A DNA stretch of 21,408 bases from Hypsibius dujardini (lineage: Eukaryota; Tardigrada; Eutardigrada; Parachela; Hypsibiidae), in NCBI GenBank assembly GCA_001579985.1, contig LRSR01006693.1, positions 1 through 21,408 of the forward strand. Direction: 5' to 3'. The notes under the pieces are model-generated. The model was not told the DNA's origin and ran no database searches. It saw only the letters and a program-made list of their open reading frames with translations. Made by a program: the position numbers and the translations under genes. Below are positions 9,101 to 18,876 of this stretch, one piece after another; position 1 is the first letter of the stretch; each line of letters starts with the position of its first letter.

Positions 9101-10418
9101 AAGGCCACAGACAGGTCAATGAATTGCGGTATGGAGATTGAAGGGGCACTGATTAACGTTGACAGCGCTGAGCGGTCATTTATTTCTACTGCGGCTGTCC
9201 TGCCATTGGGAGAAATTGCATGAGAAGGACTGTCTTATGTTACGTTTCATAGCCTGTGTCAGATGCCAGACCAAAACTGTCAGATCATTTGCTCTGGCAT
9301 GCTGGAGGATCCTTGCCAGACCACGCCCCAAACTAAAACTGTCGTTAGAAAGATGTTTAGTCGCCCTGGCAAAGGGGGCTGAGTTTACCCATTTCAAGTG
9401 GCTTTCTTGCAATCTGACACTGGCAATGAACGTAGCATAAGTGTGACGAAAAAAGTAAATTCTATTGCCGAAACTTGAAACTGGAGAATCTGCTTGAATC
9501 GAATTGACTCCTTGAGGAGGGTTTGAATAGCTTTCATATTTTTCCCGTCAACTTCCCAATGATGTATAGTCTGACTTAAGTACTGCATGCATTTAGTTCA
9601 AAAATCCTGGCGCGAGGAATTGAAACACGTATCTGGAGTAGGTCGTATTCGAATACTGCGATTTTTGTCGGTTCTGGGCTTTCAATTTTGAACTAATAAG
9701 CGGAGCTAAAGTCGCTGAAAACTTAACGTGCAAAATTCCATCGAAGAAAATAAATGTTTCGAACGAAGGTTTATATGGAAAAAGGCGCCTCGGCTGATGT
9801 AGTCTGACATTTTTTTACGGTTTTAGAGACCAACCAAAAGGTTGCCAATCCAATGCACATATGATACATGTAAATGATGATTTAGGATTAATACGAAAAT
9901 TCGCGCAATCAAATCTGTAGACCTGGTCGAAAGTTTGTATCGAAATTAGTGAATTCCCCTTCAACTATGTGCACGTACGTGTAAATGAGAAGGGCATTCC
10001 AGTTGCTGGCAAGAAAAGATACAGACGTGTCGCTGGCTGGACATATCGGCGACCATCCTGGACTGATGAAAATGACAACATGATCGGGGGATTGAAGCTG
10101 GTAGAACCACCACGCGAGCATGTTCTTGGGGTCTTCGTTGGCCTGTAGAGCTGATAGACAGGGAGGTACCAACGTTCGGACGTAATGGATGGAGAATCGG
10201 TCCTTGTACAGGGACTTGATCTTCTCATAGGCCACCTCCATGGGTGGCTCCATCACAGACAGAGAGATTGTGCCTTGCGCGGTCACTTGACCGAACACCA
10301 CGATGGTTATTTGCGGTAATGCCGTTGTGGGAGACGTGGTGAACCCGTTTGAACAATATGGACCTTGCACGACAAAGAACACTATAGACCAAGCCCAAAG
10401 TATGGGCTGAAAGGTCAT
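6113..10418 (-). CDS. R2: natriuretic-peptide-receptor-like protein without kinase-homology or cyclase domain, 10 exons
   Basis: Single-pass membrane receptor resembling the ligand-binding half of receptor guanylate cyclases. Exons in transcript order: 10418-9979, 9199-8901, 8839-8796, 8727-8689, 8620-8540, 8240-8022, 7955-7776, 7707-7578, 6443-6341, 6251-6113; every GT-AG junction keeps frame, giving 557 aa. The start (GCCATGACC) precedes a signal peptide (MTFQPILWAWSIVFFVVQG). Residues ~35-435 form an ANF-receptor fold: PGWSPICPASD, NDRSALSTLISAPS, VALIAHYNW, YVVTE, NRTF, FDANG. A membrane-proximal IDWPGG...PPPSVPVCGF (454-471) matches the end of natriuretic receptor ectodomains. Helix ~491-511 precedes a 46-residue tail with ENYWILQRSDLHLPG and SRLSLL, then a stop where the kinase-homology domain would begin. 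Size and layout resemble the clearance receptor NPR-C, but the tail is cyclase-receptor derived. Ligand unknown. An hAT MITE occupies intron 8. Confidence 0.88.
6444..7577 (-). other. R2 intron 8 (1,134 nt), largely transposon and unassigned sequence
   Basis: Separates the membrane-proximal exon (7707-7578) from the transmembrane exon (6443-6341). It contains a 532-bp hAT-type MITE (7028-7559) immediately downstream, in transcript direction, of the exon 8 donor. Sequence 6444-7019 shows no recognised feature. Confidence 0.75.
7020..7567. mobile_element. hAT-superfamily non-autonomous element (MITE) with 8-bp target duplication
   Basis: The element body is 7028-7559 (532 bp). Its ends are short inverted repeats: TAGAGGTGTGC at the left, and TAGAGCTGTGC when the right end is read on the other strand. 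It is flanked by a perfect 8-bp direct repeat TTGCAAAA at 7020-7027 and 7560-7567, the target-site length typical of hAT elements. The interior is dense in GCGGT/ACCGC motifs arranged as inverted subterminal repeats. No transposase frame is present. The intact target duplication indicates a fairly recent insertion. Confidence 0.88.
8241..8539 (-). repeat. R2 intron 5 with dispersed repeat copy B (about 8362-8500)
   Basis: The intron lies between R2 exons 5 and 6. Segment 8461-8500 is the reverse complement of the left part of the repeat in CP1 intron 4, and 8362-8402 matches that repeat's right part directly. Open frames read through this intron on both strands but show no protein resemblance. 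Confidence 0.6.
9200..9978 (-). other. R2 intron 1 (779 nt)
   Basis: Bounded by donor AC|GTACGT and acceptor GGCAG|GAC, the only pair tested that joins the ligand-binding domain in frame with the expected spacing. Region 9230-9420 has repeated TGCCAGACC-like segments and overlapping open frames on both strands, but nothing recognisable. Confidence 0.6.
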
Positions 10419-10825
10419 GGCAATAATCTCAAAGAACTGGAAATATCTTAGTCGTCCTAAATAGAACAGTTTTGCCCAATGATCAATCGAACTCGTTGTT
10501 AACCAACAAGCGAGAGAATCGTTCGGGATATTTTTCCAGTTGATGGGGCGTAATCGTGGCAAAATCAGAGCCTTCCAATTAAGGGTAAAGTTTGAGATGT
10601 TTGAGATGATATTTTCAACTGACAAAAGCTGACTACCACCTGGTGCACACAGCGTGACTCGTGGACTAACTCTGCCATCGTCGTGATGTCTCAATATTCA
10701 TTGAGCTTTCACAAATGTTTATTCATAAATATGAAGGGCTCATAATGCCATGGGTAAATGCCATTCACAGAGGCTGCAGAAAAAGGTCCTCAATCATCGT
10801 AGAGAAAAATAAGAGCAACAACTGC

Positions 10826-11320
10826 CTAACCCGTTAACACCCGGTGCCAGAAGTATTTTTTTCTTTCATATTTGTGTTCGATTAAAGATATTGATAAAGA
10901 TAACGCATTTTTATTTTTTGGGCGAATTTGAAAAATTCGTGTTTTTTTGTATGAACTACTGTCCCCTGTCAGTTAGAAAAAATATTATCGATGAAAACTG
11001 TTGCTTGCACTGGTCCGCGCTATATTAGGTTGAAACATCAATTAATAAATCGATGAGTTTCTATGGCCGTCAGTTTCATTCATTTTTTGACAAAAAATCG
11101 GTCGCCTTCGTTGACCACTGGCCACGCGCCAGTCTACAATCTGATTCTGGTATTTGTTTTTAGAGATTGTCAATAGATGATCAATCTGGTAAATGAAAAC
11201 AACTACAAATTTTTAGAAGTTTTGGCCAGCTCACAGCCTACGGAGACCTTTTTCACTCAAGAAAGGAAAAACTGGTTACTTTTGGCGATTTCTGCCGGGC
11301 ATTGGGCGTTAATGGGTTAA
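10826..11320. mobile_element. piggyBac-like MITE with TTAA-type target site
   Basis: The body is 10830-11316 (487 bp). The left end reads CCCGTTAACACCCGGTGCC. The right end on the other strand reads CCCATTAACGCCCAATGCC, so the inverted repeats match at 15 of 19 positions. The right flank is TTAA (11317-11320) and the left flank is CTAA (10826-10829), consistent with a TTAA target duplication carrying one mutation. No transposase frame is present. Superfamily assignment rests on the CCC ends and TTAA target. Confidence 0.7.
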
Positions 11321-11965
11321 ATTGAGTTTTTCTCTGCGTTCATTTATTATTAGTTTTTGTGCCAAAGCCGATACGCACAATAGCGCCAGGTAAAAAGCGT
11401 TAAAAAGCAACAAGAAAGCCAAACTAACTTTTGGCTTTAAAACTGAACATGTTTCATTGAGCCTACGTGTACGAGGATAACTGCCAAGTTCTCGAGACGC
11501 ATTTCCTTTCTGAATTTCAATAAAAATTCTCTATCTCAAATACTCTAAAAAGCGCTTCTCCCCTATTTGTTCCACTCGCTTGACGATGTCGGCGATGAAC
11601 TCCGGTCACCAAGGTCCAAAGGTTCTACACCCATTGAAACGAACAGCACCCGTTCCACAATGTGTCTAAACTTAGTGTTCGTGTTCTCCTCCGCTTCTGA
11701 CGCATGGGCCCAGCGTCAGTCCGCCAGGCCGCATCAGACGCCGGTACTATACCACACCTTTGTATTTACAGTATTCGTGAAAGTCGCTCCGTTTTATCAT
11801 CAACCTACCGGATCAAGAAATTATTTTGTGTTAGAACGAAACTAGAAGCATAAGCCAAGAACATTTTTAACGAACAACGACACACAAACGAGCAAGAAGG
11901 ATAAAAATGCAAAAATATGGGTTGGAAATAGCAGTTTTTTGCTTTGCACTTTCGATATGGCATGG

Positions 11966-12126
11966 TTGACCAATGGTCAGTGTTCCCCAAATGCTCGTTC
12001 CTTGATCGCAAAATTAAATTGAATTGAGCACATACCGCTAGCTATCAGGGACTAGCAATAATTGGAACAATGAAATTCGCAACGAGGAAGATACTTTAAA
12101 TACTGAAACGACTGACCAGTGGTCAA
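11966..12126. repeat. Pair of inverted palindromic motifs TTGACCANTGGTCAGT
   Basis: Copy one is at 11966-11981 and the inverted copy at 12111-12126; they match at 15 of 16 positions. Each is itself a palindrome TGACCA-N-TGGTCA. A related copy with one change lies at 11111-11124 inside the piggyBac-like element. They may be ends of a 161-bp element or protein-binding sites. Confidence 0.45.
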
Positions 12127-12735
12127 TTGACACCGTACTCGTCCTTTACCAATATAGTATTTTTAAACTCTGTGCTTGAGACAAAACTAATGAAATCAAC
12201 AAGTTTTTCTCCATTTCCAGATTTTTCAAATTACTCTGAAAAAAATTATAATTCCCAATATAATTAGTGTCATAAATGGTATTCCGTTTTGTCGTCTCTT
12301 TACTTCAAGGACTCAAAACAAATTACAAACTGCTTTGTAACGCAATATTGAACGGTATTTAAGATAGAAAATATGACCGTTATCGATTGTGCCCGTATTT
12401 CGGATATTGTTTTTCGGCAGGGCTAATAGGGTGCGATGCGTAGCTCGGGAAAATCACAAATCTGACAGAAAAACTGACATTTGTAAAAATGTTTTGAAAT
12501 CCAAGGAGGCCCTTGGAAATCAGATCACCAAACAACAACAGGTTGCAAAATGATCAGAAACACACTGCCGATATATGAGTTTAATTTTATAAAGACTTCT
12601 GTGCAAACTAATCGCATATTTCATGGGTCAAAGTCTATCACCTTTTCGCACAACCTAAAAGAGATTGGCCAACCTCGGAACTGAGGGTCACGTAACATTT
12701 TTGTCTTTTGTCAACGCAATCACACTCCAGATTAC

Positions 12736-12823
12736 GATAAGCGCGTACCACCCGGGACGGAGGACCTTATCTTCGCGTGCCACAAACGTTTACAATCATC
12801 ACCATACCGAACAAATTATTATC
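12736..12823. promoter_or_regulatory. GATA-factor-like sites upstream of CP2
   Basis: GATAA at 12736-12740 and TTATC at 12767-12771 and 12819-12823 lie 180-270 bp before the CP2 start codon. An initiator-like TCAGTC follows at 12949-12954, 50 bp before the start codon, with no clear TATA box. Functional meaning is inferred by analogy with gut-expressed digestive genes. Confidence 0.25.
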
Positions 12824-13003
12824 CGATTACATCGCTGCCGAACAATACAATCCCCACTCCGGACACTGATAGGCAGGGAAAGTAGAAGAGATATCGATAT
12901 TTTCAGCGATTAATCTTACCTTCAATTTATGAAATGAAACGCTTCTGTTCAGTCGTCGTCGAGTCGGGAAGGGAGGTCATTTGTAGTCCAACACGCAATA
13001 ACA

Positions 13004-16000
13004 ATGAAGGTCCTTTTTTTGCTGGCCTTGGTCGTGTTGGTGGTGGTCAACGGTCTGCCTGTCAGTGTCAATGAGCGGAAGACCTACCATGGGTATGTGA
13101 TTAGTCGAAGCTAAAGCGGAAATTTGGCGTATATATTTTTACTTGTTTATACAGGTATAAAATCTATAGACTGTCGCTGGACACGCAGCAACAGCTCGAT
13201 TATTTGGTCAGCATGAACGACGCTTTGCAGCGGAACGAGATGACAGAGGAGGTATTATTTATGATTTTTTCAATGTAAAATTTGCATCACGTGTCAATAT
13301 TTTAACATGATGGAAGTATGCCAAAAGTAATTTTAATTTTAGTTTTTAATATGTATTTTTTTAATATATTAATTTGGAATGCCAAATTGGTAATTAGCTA
13401 TATTAAAAAAACGAAAAGGGATAATACTTTAAAGAATCATACCTAGAATTTCAGTTTTTTAAGCCACATTATCAGTCAATTTAATATTACATATGTTAAT
13501 TAAATCATAACAACCACAACAAGGGGGCGGGGGCTATTGTATCATTTTTCGTATATTAAAAAAAGCATTGGCATTGTTATTGTTATTGACTTGAGAAACT
13601 TTATTTTAGTTTCGTAAATTATTTGTGTACAGGTGGAGTTTCTGACTGACACTTCACTCCTGTCGCCGGACTTCAAGACTCCCATTTCCGTCATGGTGTC
13701 GCCAGGACAAGAGGCCGCATTTTTGAAGGCAATGAAAGCAGAAGCCATCCGGAACGAAGTCGCCTTGGCGGATTTGGAAAAGTATATCCGTCAATCCATG
13801 AGAAAAAAATGCATCCCCTGTCCGTCTGCAAATATGATAAGAGAAGGCACTGAACTTATAACTGAACATGTTGGCAGATTTGAAAAAACCCAAAATAGAA
13901 AACGAACATCCACTATTATTGAACTTTTTAGATCGTTTGTAAATCGGGGGTTTTAATAACTTAAATTGCTATGAAACAAAAGGCAGGGAAAATATATATT
14001 TCTGACATTTACGAATAATTCATTTATATTTATCTACGTAATTAAGCCACTTAACATTTCCTTATTTGTTTTGCAGATATCTCGAAGAGGAGCGCTATAT
14101 TTCTCCGGAAGATCAACGCACCGTCGACAACAGCGGCATGACTTGGACCGCATACCATCGCTATGAAACGGTATGGCTCTCACACCACGGCAGAGGCAAC
14201 TTATGCGTTGAATTCCGAAATTTCCTTCATGGAGAATTTCCGTTCAATTTTCTCCGTTCAATTTTTCAAAAAATGCTCATTTCTCTCTTACTCTATTTTA
14301 GATCGAACGCTATGTGCAGACCCTCGCTGCTAACTACCCTGACCTTGTGACACTGACAACGTTGGGCAAGTCCTATGAAGGTCGTAATTTGTACTTGCTG
14401 AAGATTGGAAAGCCGAGAGCTGATGGGGCAGTTAAGCCGGCTGTCTGGATGGATTCCCGTAAGTCTCATCGATGGCCTTTTAAGTCAAGCAGATATTATC
14501 TGCAAGAAGATGGGTTTAAGAGTGTGCGTTTTATTAGAAATCCATGCCCGCGAATGGATTGCAGCGGCTACTGTGACTTACATGTAAGTCTGTCTCAGTT
14601 ATGCGCAGCTTACTGACAAGTCTGCTTTGATTTTTTTAATGTGTTTTTCAATTTTCTATAATTCGACATTAATTTCACTGGTCACCGTCTTGTTCCTCGC
14701 CTGTTGTTCTGTTCTGTCCTGCTTTGCGCTGTCTGCTCTGCTCTATTTTCCTGCTGGTATAATCTGTTTTGTTCTGGTAAGGTCTGTTCTGCCTTCTTCT
14801 GTTCTGTTTTATCCTGATTGGTTCCGGTTTGTTTTGTTCATTTTTGATCTTTCCTGTTCTAGTATGTTCTATTCTAATTGATTCGGTTCGGTTTAGTTCT
14901 GTCCTGGCTTGTTCTGTTCTGTCATATGCTGATTGATTTGTCTCTTGGGCTCTGTTCTGTTCTGTCCTGTTCTGTCCTGTTCTGCCATTTTCCAATCTAG
15001 TCAATTAATAGTATTCTTGTTCTGCTCTGCCCTGTTGGACGTCAAGAAATGCCTATTTGTTCCGTGTCGTCAGGTTTTTATATTTCTTCGCGCTACATTA
15101 CGATGGTGCAAGTTACTGTGCACTGTACCGTTTGCCCAATCTCATGACGTTTGTGTTCTATTCGTACCATTTGGACCTGGATATGTACGTGCCTTGCACG
15201 CGGCCATAGAACCCCGTCTTTGTTCTGCTCAGGATGACAGATTGTTTTATTTGACGACCATTTTTCGGATGTTCGATGTTCAATGTTCAATGACGCTATA
15301 ACGTCGCAATGTTCCATTTGTTATCCCCCATTCGGCGTTGAGAAATGCAGAGTTGATTTGCCTGCCTATTTAGGGTCAACAAAATGGTAACGGGATACGC
15401 AACAGATGCCACTTCACGACGCATGCTGGATCAAATCGATTGGTACGTCCTACCGGTCATCAATGTGGACGGCTACGAGTACACCCACACTAATGTAAGT
15501 ACGATACATCACATGTCCATTGTGACTTATAAGCCGTTCGGAGAGCTTAACAATCTTGTTACACATTGCACGCATAAAATTCTATTTTACAGCAACGCTT
15601 ATGGCGAAAGACTCGTCGAGTTAACCCATTCAGCCAATACATCGGCGCTGACCCTAACCGCAATTACGATCATAAATGGATGGGTAAGTACAATATAGGC
15701 TCACATGAGCCCAAGAGGCGCATCTAACTTTCGAAAAAGGGGGCAGACAACATTTGCCCCTTCCCTCAAATTATCCTTCTGAAATTAATTCCAAACCAAA
15801 TCATGGCAGTTTTGTAACACAAATTCAAATAGTTGCTTGGAGTTATTGAAATCTTGAATATTCTCCAATATGCTCTTAAACCATCAATAATTTGTTAACA
15901 TTGCAGTTCGAGGCGCTGACCAGAACCCAAGCTCGGAAATCTACGCTGGAGCCTATCCTCTATCCGAATTCGAAAATGTTCTCGTAACGGTAGGAACCAT

Positions 16001-17539
16001 CATAATAAATACAGCCAAATGTATTCTTGCCTGTCAAATTTTTATAATAAAAATATAAACCAAACCCTGTCTTTTTTATCCATGATAGGATGCAGTGCTG
16101 CAGCATAAGTCACAGATCAAGACACTCCTGACCTTTCATTCCGCCGCGGAGATGTGGCTGCTGCCATGGGGCTATGATTCCTCAGTGCCGGACGACTTTG
16201 AAGACTTGGTACAGTACACACTCGTACAACACAGCAAATTCTGCTCAGCTTGAAGAGTGTTTTCTTCAGAGACAAATGGGTCTTCGCGCCACCGCTGCCT
16301 TGAAAGCGCTCTACGGAGTGAGCTACAGAGTGGGGAGCTCGACGCAGCTTCTCGGTAAGCAAAACAATGCCACGTTTAAATTTAGAGATTGAACAATATT
16401 TGATTTGAGAGCGTGTTTTTAGAAACCAGATAATAGAATTTTTTGTCACAAACGACGACTATTCTTATTTCTGTCATACAATGAATAATTATGCTTGTTG
16501 GCTGTTGGTCGAGAGAAATTCGCTACGGATGGATCTTAAGACTGCCTGTTTCATTATATTTGTTCTTGACAGGTGCTGCCGCCGGAGCAACTGACGATTG
16601 GGGCAAATCCAAGGGCATGATCAAGTATGTAGCCCATGAAGAAAACTAAAGGGGAACCCCGTGCTTTGTTTTATTCTGAAATTTAGGACAGGTCGCCGAA
16701 TGTGTTGGCACAGAAAATTGTTTCGCAACTCCACTCACTATTTTCTATCATATTATAATCAATTTGCAAACTGTTGCCTTAATGCTATTTGTTTCAAGAA
16801 AAAATCACATGACTTCACCAGTTCTTTTTCTCCCATTGGAACATTCTTTCAAACTGTTTATTAAACGAATTTCGTTTTATTTACTGCGTTTGGACAGTTC
16901 CGATAGGTATGAGGATTCGTTACACCGAAAAAGCAGCGTTTTCGTCCGTTTAGTCAGAAGGCAAAAGTGAAAAAAGACAGCCACTCAAGTTCATCCCATA
17001 CCAAAATGAACGACTTACGAAGGTTTTGCTCATTTCTATCTCGCTAAAGAAGGTCAACTATAACGCTGAATTATGGGTGTTAAAAATGAAAGTATCTATA
17101 AAAAACCCCCCCGAAATTTAGTGAATCAGACGAAATTTGTCTAATGAATTTCTAAAAAGAATGCTTAAATGGGATAAGGAGACCTAATGAGGTCACCTGC
17201 TGTATTTAAAAAAAATAAAATGCAAAAGTTTGCAAACCCAAACTACTTCTGCGGAAAACGTATTGAATAATAAAAATAATTGCTCCTTGCTAACACGTTC
17301 AGCGACCCGGCTTGAATTTTAGCACATTCAAAGCGCCGGATGGTCCTTAATATTTTTCAGTAGCATGACTGTCACCTTTGGTTAGGTACTCCGCGACGGT
17401 GGAGCTTCGAGACCAGGGCTACGGATTCACCCTCCCACCGTCGCAGATTATCGCATCCGGAGAGGAAACTTTTGCTGCCATCAACGTCGTCGCGCAGATT
17501 GTCTACGACGAATACGGCCCTACTTTGCCATCGAACTGA
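13004..17539 (+). CDS. CP2: secreted M14A metallocarboxypeptidase, 13 exons
   Basis: Exons: 13004-13092, 13155-13251, 13633-13781, 14077-14170, 14302-14458, 14538-14583, 15374-15494, 15593-15683, 15907-15989, 16089-16208, 16270-16354, 16573-16624, 17386-17539; 445 aa, all junctions in frame. A signal peptide (MKVLFLLALVVLVVVNG) is followed by a propeptide with YKIYRLSLDT, then the catalytic domain. Zn ligands are H198, E201 and H326; R253 and R256 lie in QRLWRKTR; N273 and R274 in GADPNRNY; catalytic E401. D385 corresponds to bovine residue 255 (carboxypeptidase B-like), G378 to Tyr248 and A328 to Tyr198. Exons 2-11 have the same lengths as in CP1, showing tandem duplication. It looks the most intact of the three copies. 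Product is probably a digestive proenzyme activated by proteolysis; Lys/Arg preference is inferred from one residue. Confidence 0.95.
13252..13632 (+). other. CP2 intron 2 (381 nt)
   Basis: AT-rich intron with long A and T runs and a short G run near 13522. No gene or mobile element is recognised. Confidence 0.8.
14690..15035. repeat. Degenerate TTCTG/TCCTG pentanucleotide repeat in CP2 intron 6
   Basis: Dozens of TTCTG, TCCTG and TTCTGT units with point changes fill most of the 790-nt intron 14584-15373. The complementary strand gives a long Arg/Glu/Asn/Thr-rich open frame that is only the translated repeat. The rest of the intron (15036-15373) has no recognised feature. Confidence 0.85.
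16625..17385 (+). other. CP2 intron 12 (761 nt)
   Basis: Long AT-rich intron before the last exon; the homologous introns are 256 nt (CP1) and 71 nt (CP3). No gene, repeat or mobile element is recognised in it. Confidence 0.75.
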
Positions 17540-18164
17540 ATCACCGAAATGTAGAATTTGCCAATCAAAAAGTTGCAGTTCTTTTACATGGTGCCGTTAG
17601 CTATTAGCATTCCGGGTTTTTGCAGCATTGATGCGGTGGTCTAGCGGTGTACCTGGTTGCTGTAAATGTATAAAGAGACTGGCCTCATAAATCAAGATCG
17701 ATTTTAATCGATTTTCCTTGACAGCTTTGGTTGATCATTTGCTCAAACTTGTTCATCAAAACTTTTGTGTTACATTTTGTTGATTGATAGAAAACGTTGA
17801 CGCCGGCATCCTCGCTAATATACATGCACATACAGTCATGCAACCATGCCCTTGCAGGGATTATCAATTCGGCTTTTGAAATCCCGATAGCCCAATATCC
17901 ATGCATGCTCACGTAATATTGTGAGTATTGAGGTTGTTCAGTCCCTTGGATTGGTGCCGGCCGTACGAGCTGAATACCAGACACTGCTCTAATGCGATTA
18001 TACCCGTTACCGATTTTCCATAATCTTAAATTTTAACTGATATACATGTGACCGCCGAGCAGATCCAGTTTCATTTATTGTTAGTACAACCAAGAGCATC
18101 TGTTGAAATAGTTTCCGTGTGTCGAACCTGTATTGCACAGGAGGATATTTTTTGCGTAAAAAGG
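17540..18164. other. Intergenic region between CP2 and CP3
   Basis: 625 bp containing the CP2 3' untranslated region and CP3 promoter. One TTATC GATA-like site is at 17861-17865. A tRNA A-box-like string occurs at 17637-17647 but no tRNA could be built. A minus-strand open frame at 17685-17984 (99 codons) has no recognisable domain. Confidence 0.5.
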
Positions 18165-18827
18165 ATGAAGCTCTTTGTGATCGTTCTGGCTGCGGTCGCC
18201 GTGGTGGTTACCAACAGTCTTCCGGTCGAAGTCAGCACGCGGAAAACTTACAAAGGGTTCGTATGATTACTCCGTTTGAGCAATTTCGCAGACCGAAAGT
18301 GTCGGTATATTTATGGGATTATTAATTTCAAACTTGTAGCTACAAAATACATCGTCTGTCGCTGGACTCCCAGAAGCAGTTGGATTACTTAGTCAACCTG
18401 AATGAATTTCTCATGGAGAACGACATGAATGGAGAGGTAAAACCGTGCAAATTACACCTGGAATAAAATACGCCTGATGTGTAAATGTATTTGCCTTGCC
18501 TGAAATGACAGCGATGTAAGCTTACGTTTTAGATTGCGTTTCTAACCGAAACTGCCCTACTTGCCCCGGACTTCAGGAAGCCAGTTTCCGTCCTTGTTTC
18601 GCCTGGTCAGGAGGTGGAGTTCTTGAAAAGAATTGAAGAGCAAGCAATTCAGCACGTGGTCGCCGATGCAGATGTGGCAAAGTACGAATTGTTTGCTAAA
18701 AGAGTGAATACAGACAGACAGACATACATACAGACAGAGAGACAGACAGACAGATAAACAAATATTTAGACATACAGGCAAACTGGTGGACAAAAAAACA
18801 GACAGACAGACGGACAAACAGACGGAA

Positions 18828-18876
<49 letters not shown>

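Larger units (their letters stand above)
10419..13003. other. Intergenic region between divergent R2 and CP2
   Basis: About 2.6 kb holding the presumed promoters of both genes. It contains a piggyBac-like MITE (10826-11320), two inverted copies of a palindromic TTGACCA/TGGTCA motif bounding 11966-12126, GATA-like sites at 12736-12740, 12767-12771 and 12819-12823, and an initiator-like TCAGTC at 12949-12954. No gene is recognised; open frames at 11567-11845 and 12665-12913 have no family resemblance. Confidence 0.5.

Noticed and set aside
9176-9440. Overlapping open frames on both strands in R2 intron 1
   Set aside because: The R2 coding path skips this segment with in-frame splice sites, and neither frame resembles a known protein.
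11567-11845. 92-codon plus-strand open frame with varied composition
   Set aside because: No recognisable domain, no signal peptide, and no splice-compatible neighbours; treated as chance.
13782-13956. Continuation of the CP2 exon 3 open frame past 13781
   Set aside because: A GTATAT donor at 13782 matches the exon length (149 nt) of CP1 and CP3, and the extension has no family resemblance.
14675-15004. 109-codon minus-strand open frame rich in Arg, Glu, Asn and Thr
   Set aside because: It is the translation of the TTCTG repeat.
17637-17660. tRNA A-box-like TGGTCTAGCGG
   Set aside because: No acceptable B box, anticodon arm or acceptor stem could be paired downstream.
17685-17984. 99-codon minus-strand open frame between CP2 and CP3
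   Set aside because: No family resemblance or flanking gene signals seen; it overlaps the likely CP3 promoter region.
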